A stretch of 19,863 bases of DNA, taken from NCBI GenBank assembly GCA_041568335.1, contig JBFFZZ010000026.1:1-19863 (forward strand). Direction: 5' to 3'. The stretch is from WVWW01 sp041568335. Lineage in GTDB: Bacteria; Acidobacteriota; Polarisedimenticolia; Polarisedimenticolales; Polarisedimenticolaceae. Positions within the stretch are counted from its first letter, which is position 1; each line of letters starts with the position of its first letter. The position numbers and the translations under genes were made by a program. The notes under the pieces were generated by a model. The model made no database searches and had not been told where the DNA came from. It saw nothing but the letters and a program-made list of their open reading frames with translations. This document shows positions 14,287 through 19,863 of this stretch, one piece after another.

Positions 14287-15849
14287 CTAGTCGTCGCGGT
14301 AATGACAGCCTCGACTCGTGCGGTTGTGGTTCGCCGCCCAGGTCACCAGCAGCGCTGTTTGCACGCTGTTCCTGAGCCCGACCAGCTCGTCGGAGACGTG
14401 GGCTTGGCGGTAGAAGTCCTCGATGTTCAGACGCAGGTTGACCAGCTCACGCGTCGCGCGGTTCATGCGCTGCGCGTTACGAATCAGCCCGACGTAGTGC
14501 CACATCAGGCTACGGATGGTCTGCATGTCGCCCTGAACGAGGGCCGGATCCGCCTCGGCGGCGAGATCGCCGTCGTGCCACGGCGGGATCTCGTCGTCCG
14601 CGGGTATCGGACGCGTACCCCGTTCACGGATACGACGCGCCGCCCGCGTGCCCCAGACCAGCCCCTCGAGCAAGGAGGTGCTGGCCAGCCGGTTCGCACC
14701 GTGGACACCGGTACACGCGGTCTCGCCGGCGACGTAGAGCCCGCGCACCGAGCTGCTTCCGGATTCGTCGACCAGCACGCCGCCACAGAAGTAGTGCGCC
14801 GCGGGCACAACCGGGATCGGCTGGCGGGTCATGTCGATGCCGTGCTGCAGACACTGCGCGTGGATGCCGGCGAAACGCCTGCGGATCGACTCGGCAGGCT
14901 GCCGCGACGCGATATCGAGCACCACGTGCGGGTAGTCGTGGTTCAGCATCTCGGTGTAGATCGCGCGGGCCACGACGTCCCGCGGAGCCAGCTCCAGCTG
15001 CCCGGGTGCGTAGGACTCCATGAAACGCTTGCCGTCCGGTGTCAGCAGAACGGCGCCCTCGCCGCGCACGGCCTCGCTGATCAGGAATTTTGTCGCGCCG
15101 GGCATGTGCAGCGCCGTCGGGTGGAACTGGACGTACTCCAGGTTGGCCAGCCGCGCACCGGCGCGCGCCGCCATCGCGAAACCGTCGCCACGGGCGCCGG
15201 CCGGATTGGTCGTGTGCAGGTAGATTCCCCCGGCTCCGCCCGTCGCGAGGATCGTGTTGCCCGCGAGGAACCGCACGACTCGACTACGGGTCTTGTCGAG
15301 GATGTACGCACCGTGACAGACGAGCTCATCGTAGACCGCCAGCGGCGACCTCGCGTGATGCGGAAACGTGATCAGATCGACCGCCGTGTGATCGGTCAAC
15401 AGCCGGACGTTCGGTCGCTCTTCGAGCGCCGCTAGCAACGACCACATGAGCGCCTCACCCGTGGCATCGCCGACGTGGAGGATCCGACGCCGTGAGTGCG
15501 CACCCTCCAACCCGAAGGACGGACGGCCCTGATCATCGGAATCGAACCGCAACCGTGGAAGATCCTCCACGAGTCGGCGCAGCAGCGGCGGACCCTCGGT
15601 GGCGAGCAGCCTGGCGGCCGCGGGGCTGGTCAGCCCGGCGCCGGCCTCGAGCAGATCGGCGACGAGCGCCTCGACGGAATCATCGAGGCCGATGGAGACG
15701 ATGCCCCCCTGGGCCCGTGAGGAATTCGAGTCTTCCTTGCGACCGGCCCGCGTGACCACGGTGATCCGGCGCTGCGCGTCGCGTGCGAGCTCCAGCGCGG
15801 CCGTCGCGCCGCCGATCCCGCAGCCGATGATCAGGACGTCCGAATTCAT
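14287..15849 (-). CDS. nadB: L-aspartate oxidase NadB
   Basis: A 520-residue flavoenzyme that oxidises L-aspartate to iminoaspartate for quinolinate and NAD synthesis; it can use fumarate as acceptor in anaerobes. ATG 15849 is preferred because it starts MNSDVLIIGCGIGG, placing the FAD-binding GCGIGG eight residues in. In-frame GTG and TTG codons just upstream are alternatives, and no good Shine-Dalgarno is adjacent. Recognised motifs are SSRAQGGI (about residue 45), GGAGGIYLHTTNPAGARGDG (about 200-219), EYVQFHPTAL, the fumarate reductase-like SEAVRGEGAVL region, PAAHYFCGGV, and the NadB hallmark GANRLASTSLLEGLVWG. The C-terminal helical domain ends in SRGCHYRDD, close to the usual SRGxHxRxD(Y/F). 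Length is normal (about 500-540). Neither nadA nor nadC is adjacent. Confidence 0.93.
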   Translation of the reverse strand: MNSDVLIIGCGIGGATAALELARDAQRRITVVTRAGRKEDSNSSRAQGGIVSIGLDDSVEALVADLLEAGAGLTSPAAARLLATEGPPLLRRLVEDLPRLRFDSDDQGRPSFGLEGAHSRRRILHVGDATGEALMWSLLAALEERPNVRLLTDHTAVDLITFPHHARSPLAVYDELVCHGAYILDKTRSRVVRFLAGNTILATGGAGGIYLHTTNPAGARGDGFAMAARAGARLANLEYVQFHPTALHMPGATKFLISEAVRGEGAVLLTPDGKRFMESYAPGQLELAPRDVVARAIYTEMLNHDYPHVVLDIASRQPAESIRRRFAGIHAQCLQHGIDMTRQPIPVVPAAHYFCGGVLVDESGSSSVRGLYVAGETACTGVHGANRLASTSLLEGLVWGTRAARRIRERGTRPIPADDEIPPWHDGDLAAEADPALVQGDMQTIRSLMWHYVGLIRNAQRMNRATRELVNLRLNIEDFYRQAHVSDELVGLRNSVQTALLVTWAANHNRTSRGCHYRDD

Positions 15850-15892
15850 CCTGAACACCAACCTAGCGGAACGAGAGCCGTCTCGCCTCCGC

Positions 15893-15914
15893 AAAAACCC
15901 GCAGCTTTGGCGGG
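15893..15914 (-). terminator. Terminator-like hairpin in the nadB leader
   Basis: On the minus strand, CCCGC-caaagct-GCGGG is followed immediately by TTTTT, 43 bases before the nadB ATG. A second small hairpin, CGAGA/TCTCG with a four-base loop, follows at 15872-15885 beside a GGAGG. It could be an attenuator for nadB; the 5-bp stem is short, so strength is uncertain. Confidence 0.4.
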
Positions 15915-15931
15915 AATGTGGAAACCCCTGA

Positions 15932-15958
15932 TTGAAACAGCGGATCGCCTCTTATACG
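15932..15958 (+). promoter_or_regulatory. Candidate promoter of the had-oah-dch-bcrC operon
   Basis: A -35-like TTGAAA at 15932-15937 and a -10-like TATACG at 15953-15958 are separated by 15 bases, slightly short of the optimum. It would give a leader of about 50 bases before the had GTG. Confidence 0.4.
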
Positions 15959-15983
15959 AAAAGAACATGGCAGTTCTGATTTC

Positions 15984-16001
15984 GAGCCGATTTTGCGGCT
16001 C
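15984..16001. promoter_or_regulatory. Perfect 6-bp dyad between the candidate promoter and had
   Basis: GAGCCG-attttg-CGGCTC is a perfect inverted repeat centred about 35 bases after the candidate -10 box and 17 bases before the had start. It could be a repressor operator or a leader-RNA hairpin. No regulator gene for it is visible. Confidence 0.4.
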
Positions 16002-16017
16002 CTGAAAGAAGTACGCT

Positions 16018-17088
16018 GTGCGCATCGAAGCCTGGACGGTCGAAGCGATCGGTGAACCGATGGTTCTTCGGGACCGTGAGATCCGCCCGCTCGATCAAGA
16101 GGTCCTGGTCGAGGTCGCAGGGTGTGGCGTCTGCCACACGGACCTCGGGTTCTTCTACGACGGAATCCCGACGCGGCATCCGTTTCCGTTGACGCTCGGG
16201 CACGAGATCAGCGGCACGATCGTAGATACGGGCAGCGCCGCGGGCGAATGGCTCGGCCGGAGAGTCGTGGTGCCGGCCGTGATTCCCTGCGGCACTTGCG
16301 AAGCCTGTCTCTCCGGCCGGGCGCAGATCTGCCCGCAACAGATCTTTCCCGGGAGTGACGTCCACGGCGGTTTCGCGACGCACCTGTGCGTTCCATCCCG
16401 CGGACTGTGTGCGGTGCCCGATCTGACGGACGCTGCGGTGAATCCACTGGCGCTCGAATTGCACGAGCTCTCCGTGATTGCCGACGCCGTTTCGACACCC
16501 TACCAGGCGATCCAACGCTCGGGACTCCGAAAGGGAGACCTCGCCGTGTTCGTCGGAGTCGGGGGCATCGGAGGTTTCGGTGTGCAGATCGCGGCTGCGA
16601 TGGGCGCCACCGTGGTCGCGATCGACGTCGTCGAGGACCGTCTGGTTACGATGGCCGACTACGGTGCGGATCTCGCGCTCAACTCCGGGCAAATGGAATT
16701 TCGAAAACTCCGCGCGGCGATTCGGGAGCTCGGCTCGGAACACGGTATTCCGTCGTGGAGACACAAGATCTTCGAAACTTCGGGTACGACGGCCGGGCAA
16801 TCGACGGCGTTCGGTCTGGTGGGTCACGGGGCCCACCTTTCCGTGGTCGGTTTTACGGCCGGCAAACTGGAACTGCGGTTGTCCAACCTGATGGCGTTCG
16901 ACGCCACCGCGCAGGGCAACTGGGGCTGCCCTCCCGAGCACTACCCGGCGATCGTCGACCTGGTGCTCTCCGAACGGGTCAAGTTGAGACCGTTTATCGA
17001 ACAGCGTCCGCTGACCACGATCAACCGAACGTTCGAGGATCTACACGAGGGACGGATATCCCGCAGGGTGATCCTGGTGCCGGAGTAA
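16018..17088 (+). CDS. had: 6-hydroxycyclohex-1-ene-1-carbonyl-CoA dehydrogenase (Had)
   Basis: A 356-residue zinc-dependent medium-chain dehydrogenase that oxidises 6-hydroxycyclohex-1-ene-1-carbonyl-CoA to the 6-oxo compound with NAD+, the third step after benzoyl-CoA reduction. GTG 16018 follows an A/G-rich GAAAGAAG. Catalytic-zinc candidates are C36/C39 (GCGVCHTDLG) and H62-E63 (GHEISG); the structural-zinc lobe has C91, C94, C97 and C105 (PCGTCEACLSGRAQIC); the NAD-binding GVGGIGG is at 180-186. Family-specific matches to Thauera Had, from memory, include the YDGIPTRHPFPLTLGHE block, VPAVIPCGTC, KIFETSGTTAGQ, RLSNLMAFDA and GNWGCPPEHYPA. First gene of the operon; oah starts seven bases after its stop. 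Confidence 0.94.
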   Translation: MRIEAWTVEAIGEPMVLRDREIRPLDQEVLVEVAGCGVCHTDLGFFYDGIPTRHPFPLTLGHEISGTIVDTGSAAGEWLGRRVVVPAVIPCGTCEACLSGRAQICPQQIFPGSDVHGGFATHLCVPSRGLCAVPDLTDAAVNPLALELHELSVIADAVSTPYQAIQRSGLRKGDLAVFVGVGGIGGFGVQIAAAMGATVVAIDVVEDRLVTMADYGADLALNSGQMEFRKLRAAIRELGSEHGIPSWRHKIFETSGTTAGQSTAFGLVGHGAHLSVVGFTAGKLELRLSNLMAFDATAQGNWGCPPEHYPAIVDLVLSERVKLRPFIEQRPLTTINRTFEDLHEGRISRRVILVPE

Positions 17089-17095
17089 ACACACC

Positions 17096-18202
17096 ATGGA
17101 ACTAAAGAATCACGCTCTCATTCCCGATCGCGACTATCCGAACGTGCTCTACGAAACCGTCCCTCTGCGCACGCCCGATAACGAGGTGGTGCCGGGGTTG
17201 CACGCCGTTCGCATCACCCTGGACAACCCAAAACAGTACAACTCCTACACCACCGAGATGGTCAAAGGGGTCATCGCGGGCATGCGGCGTGCGTCGGATG
17301 ACCGTGCCTGCGTCGCCGTGGTGTTCACGGGAACCGGGCACAAGGCTTTTTGCACGGGCGGGAACACCGTGGAGTACGCGGAGTACTACGCCGGTAGACC
17401 GGAGGAGTACCGCCAGTACATGCGGCTGTTCAACGACATGGTCAGCGCGATCCTGCACTGCGACAAGCCGGTGATCTGCCGTGCCAACGGGATGCGCATC
17501 GGCGGTGGCCAGGAAATCGGAATGGCCTGCGACTTCACGGCGGCCCAGGATCTGGCGCTGTTCGGGCAGGCCGGTCCGCGGCACGGATCCGCGCCCGACG
17601 GCGGGAGCACGGACTTCCTGCCGCTGTTCGTCGGCATCGAAGCGGCGATGGAAAGCTGCACCCTGTGCCAGCCCTGGAGCGCGCACAAGGCCAAGCGCCT
17701 GGGTTTGATCGGCCGTCTCGTGCCGGCGCTAAAAATCGGCGGAGAATTCGTGCCCAACCCACGGGTGATCACCGAGCGTTGGGTCGACGAGCGGGGCGAC
17801 ATCGTCTACGGCGAGCCGCGAGCCGGGGACGCCGCAAAAGCGGCCAAGGAGCGGATCTCCGCCGGCGAAGTCGACCTCTCACTGCTCGACCGTGAGGTCG
17901 ACGCGCTCGTTTACCAACTGGCGATGACGATGCCCGGTTGCCTGACGAAGACGATCGAGAGCCTGCGCAAGCACAAGCTGGAACACTGGGACCGTAACCG
18001 CGAAACCAATCGCGCCTGGCTCGGGTTGAACATGATGACCGAGGGTCGCGCCGGTTTCCGGGCTTTCAATGAAGGCTCGCGAGAGTGTCGCGAGGCCGAC
18101 TTCCTGTTGCTGCGGCGCCGGCTGGCCGAGGGTGCGGTGTGGGGCGACGACCTGACGGAGGAGGTTCTGCGCAAAGCGCACGGAGAGGAAGTCGTCCGGT
18201 GA
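17096..18202 (+). CDS. oah: 6-oxocyclohex-1-ene-1-carbonyl-CoA hydrolase (Oah)
   Basis: A 368-residue crotonase-fold enzyme that adds two waters to 6-oxocyclohex-1-ene-1-carbonyl-CoA and opens the ring, giving 3-hydroxypimelyl-CoA. ATG 17096 follows GGAG in the last codons of had. Family-specific blocks are LDNPKQYNSYTTEMVKGV (about 43-60), KAFCTGGNTVEYAEYYAG (83-100), MRLFNDMVSAIL (109-120), NGMRIGGGQEIGMACDF (131-147) and FGQAGPRHGSAPDGGSTDF (156-174). These strings are diagnostic of Oah and distinguish it from ordinary enoyl-CoA hydratases, which are about 100 residues shorter. The stop overlaps the dch start by four bases (GTGA). Confidence 0.95.
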   Translation: MELKNHALIPDRDYPNVLYETVPLRTPDNEVVPGLHAVRITLDNPKQYNSYTTEMVKGVIAGMRRASDDRACVAVVFTGTGHKAFCTGGNTVEYAEYYAGRPEEYRQYMRLFNDMVSAILHCDKPVICRANGMRIGGGQEIGMACDFTAAQDLALFGQAGPRHGSAPDGGSTDFLPLFVGIEAAMESCTLCQPWSAHKAKRLGLIGRLVPALKIGGEFVPNPRVITERWVDERGDIVYGEPRAGDAAKAAKERISAGEVDLSLLDREVDALVYQLAMTMPGCLTKTIESLRKHKLEHWDRNRETNRAWLGLNMMTEGRAGFRAFNEGSRECREADFLLLRRRLAEGAVWGDDLTEEVLRKAHGEEVVR

Positions 18203-18972
18203 AGGCCCCCGATTCGGTGCGTCAGGAAGCGCTCGATGGGGGCGAGATCTGGCACGTCCGGTTGGCGACACCCAAGGCCAACATCCTCGACATGGACAAG
18301 GTCGAACGGCTGGGCGCGATGTTCGACCGGGCGGCGGCGCAGCCGGACCTGAAAGCGATCGTGATCGAGGGTGAGGGTCCACACTTCTCGTTCGGCGCGA
18401 GCGTCGAGGAGCACCTCCCGGGCAAGTTCGAATCGATGATCCCCGGCTTCCACCGCCTCTTCGAACGGTTGTTCGACGCCGAAGTGCCCACACTCGCCGC
18501 CGTACGTGGCCGGTGCCTGGGCGGCGCCCTGGAGTTGGCCAGCCTGTGCAACCGTGTGTTCGCCGCGCCCGATGCCAAACTGGGCCAACCGGAGATCGTG
18601 CTCGGCGTTTTCGCCCCGGTCGCCTCGGTCGCGCTCGTCGACCGGATCGGTCGCAGCCGTGCCGAGGATTTGTGTCTCAGTGGGCGGTCGATCGGGACCG
18701 ACGAGGCGCTACGCATCGGATTGATCGACGCCGTGGCGGAAGACCCCGGGGCGGCCGCGCTGGCCTACGCGCGAGAGCACCTGACGCCGCGCTCGGCGTC
18801 GAGTCTTCGACTCGCGCAGCGAGCGCTGCGCGGCGCGTATAGGGAACGTTTCCGGCGACAGCTGAGGGACGTGGAACGGCTCTACGTCGAGACCCTGATG
18901 GCCACCGAAGACGCCAACGAGGGTCTCTGCGCCTTCCTGGAAAAACGTGCTCCGCGCTGGAGGAATTCGTGA
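18199..18972 (+). CDS. dch: Cyclohexa-1,5-diene-1-carbonyl-CoA hydratase (Dch)
   Basis: A 257-residue crotonase-fold hydratase that converts the benzoyl-CoA reductase product, cyclohexa-1,5-diene-1-carbonyl-CoA, to 6-hydroxycyclohex-1-ene-1-carbonyl-CoA. GTG 18199 is chosen over an in-frame extension to 18085 because it overlaps the oah stop as GTGA, follows GGAGAGGAAG (18182-18191), and gives the family length. The oxyanion-hole region FSFGASVEEHLP is at 63-74 and VRGRCLGGALELASLCN at 102-118. The FSFGASVEEH string is characteristic of Dch and differs from the FSAGxD pattern of generic enoyl-CoA hydratases. The stop shares one base with the bcrC start (TGATG). Confidence 0.93.
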   Translation: MKAPDSVRQEALDGGEIWHVRLATPKANILDMDKVERLGAMFDRAAAQPDLKAIVIEGEGPHFSFGASVEEHLPGKFESMIPGFHRLFERLFDAEVPTLAAVRGRCLGGALELASLCNRVFAAPDAKLGQPEIVLGVFAPVASVALVDRIGRSRAEDLCLSGRSIGTDEALRIGLIDAVAEDPGAAALAYAREHLTPRSASSLRLAQRALRGAYRERFRRQLRDVERLYVETLMATEDANEGLCAFLEKRAPRWRNS

Positions 18973-19863
18973 TGGCGGAAGAGCTGCGGGCGCTCGTCGA
19001 ACGCGCGGAAACGCTCTACCGCGACTACACCTTGCAGTCCGTGCGTGAGTGGAAGAAGCGCACGCGGGGACTGGCGATCGGATACATGCCGATTTACGTC
19101 CCGCGTGAGCTGCTCCACTCCCAGGGCGTGCTTCCGGTAGGAATCATGGGCGGTGGAGACGACCTGGAGATCATCCGCGGGGACGCCTTTTACCAGTCGT
19201 ACATCTGCCACATCCCGCGGAGCACCATCGAAATGGCGCTGAACGGCAGCATGGACTGCCTGGACGGCATGATTTTCCCGGCGATCTGCGATGTGATTCG
19301 AAACCTCTCCGGGATGTGGAAACTGCAGTTCCCCGACAAGCTGTCGCGCTACCTGGACGTGCCGCAGAACTTCGACCCCGCAGTCGGTGGCCGTTTCTAC
19401 CGCAGAGAGCTCGAAGAGCTGTCCGCCGATTTGACCGCCCGTGGCGCGGCCGCATACGACGAACAGGCGCTGCGCCGTTCGATCGAGACCTTCAACCGCA
19501 ATAGCCGGCTCGTCCGCGGGCTCTACGAGCTGCGCCGCGACCAACCGTGGAAGGTGCCGACGGCGGAGCTCTACGTGATGCTCCGTGCTTCGCTGACGAT
19601 TCCCGTCGAGGAATCCAGCCGGATGCTCGGGGCCTACCGAGCCGCCGTGGAGGCCGACGAGTCGCGAAAACCGATGGATCAGGCGCGCGTGGTCGTAACG
19701 GGCTCGTTCTGCGAACAGCCGCCGCTGGGTTTGATAAAGACCCTGGAACGCTCGGGTTGCTACATCGTCGATGACGACCTGGTACAGATCCACCGCTGGC
19801 TTCGGGGAGATATCCCGACCGAGGGCGATCCGCTCGAAAACCTCGTCAACGCGTTCCTGACCG
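18972..19863 (+). CDS. bcrC: Benzoyl-CoA reductase subunit C, class I ATP-dependent type (3' partial)
   Basis: The frame runs 297 codons to the right edge without a stop; full-length BcrC is about 385 residues, so the C-terminal quarter is missing. ATG 18972 follows GGAGG (18959-18963) at eight bases; the immediately preceding GTG (18969) is an in-frame alternative. The protein belongs to the 2-hydroxyglutaryl-CoA dehydratase component D family. Diagnostic blocks are IGYMPIYVPRELLHSQG, GVLPVGIMGGGDDLEIIRGD, YICHIPRSTIE, FPAICDVIRNLSGMW, LDVPQNFD, QPWKVPTAE, and FCEQPPLGLIKTLERSGCYI. Cysteines in YICHIP, AICDV and FCEQPP are candidate [4Fe-4S] ligands. BcrBC forms the substrate-binding half of the reductase, and BcrAD, expected downstream, would hydrolyse ATP and feed electrons from ferredoxin. 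Confidence 0.94.
   Translation, partial: MAEELRALVERAETLYRDYTLQSVREWKKRTRGLAIGYMPIYVPRELLHSQGVLPVGIMGGGDDLEIIRGDAFYQSYICHIPRSTIEMALNGSMDCLDGMIFPAICDVIRNLSGMWKLQFPDKLSRYLDVPQNFDPAVGGRFYRRELEELSADLTARGAAAYDEQALRRSIETFNRNSRLVRGLYELRRDQPWKVPTAELYVMLRASLTIPVEESSRMLGAYRAAVEADESRKPMDQARVVVTGSFCEQPPLGLIKTLERSGCYIVDDDLVQIHRWLRGDIPTEGDPLENLVNAFLT

Noticed and set aside
14302..15435. 377-codon plus-strand frame antisense to nadB
   Set aside because: nadB is unambiguous on the other strand; this frame has no domain or ribosome binding site.

Overview
The window is a high-GC (roughly two thirds G+C by eye), gene-dense bacterial segment. It is best read as chromosome of a Gram-negative bacterium with anaerobic aromatic metabolism. 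Gram-negative is inferred from a giant secreted protein that combines an OmpA-type peptidoglycan-binding domain with a C-terminal outer-membrane-barrel-like region. Anaerobic metabolism is inferred from a class I (ATP-dependent) benzoyl-CoA reductase gene and its three pathway partners at the right edge. I cannot name the lineage: class I benzoyl-CoA reductases are best known from Thauera, Azoarcus, Magnetospirillum and Rhodopseudomonas, but the accessory genes here do not look specifically like any of them.

Layout, left to right. (1) 1-5177: 3' part of a very large surface or outer-membrane protein (DUF11 repeat, SdrD_B-like segments, OmpA-like domain, long beta-rich C-terminus). (2) 5434-8823: a tightly coupled three-gene operon of an FAD oxidoreductase, a stand-alone cyclic-nucleotide-binding domain, and a GltD-like flavoprotein with a C-terminal iron-sulfur domain. 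(3) 8824-9465: 640 bases with no gene I can support. (4) 9466-12197: an SLC13-type carrier with two RCK_C domains, convergent with a tandem universal stress protein. The two genes share a 17-base element upstream of each, in the same orientation relative to transcription. (5) 12370-14286: the C-terminal DNA-binding half of a GlxA/FtrA-type AraC regulator, probably a remnant, divergent from a HemN/HemW-like radical SAM protein. (6) 14287-15849: nadB on the minus strand, abutting the radical SAM gene tail to tail. (7) 16018-19863: had-oah-dch-bcrC, running off the window.

How the genes work together. The last four encode consecutive steps of anaerobic benzoate-type degradation. BcrC belongs to the reductase that dearomatises benzoyl-CoA. 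Dch hydrates the dienoyl-CoA, Had oxidises the alcohol with NAD+, and Oah opens the ring to 3-hydroxypimelyl-CoA. Stops and starts overlap or nearly touch (7-base gap, 4-base overlap, 1-base overlap), so this is one operon, and bcrB, bcrA and bcrD are expected just beyond the right edge. The nadB/had intergenic region (168 bp) holds a candidate had promoter, a perfect 6-bp dyad downstream of it, and a terminator-like hairpin in the nadB leader. The flavoprotein/cNMP-binding/iron-sulfur operon is the most unusual part of the window. Its gene coupling suggests a redox module controlled by a cyclic nucleotide, but its substrate cannot be read from sequence.

Most other long reading frames are high-GC shadows of these genes. 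I saw no rRNA, tRNA, CRISPR array or insertion sequence.
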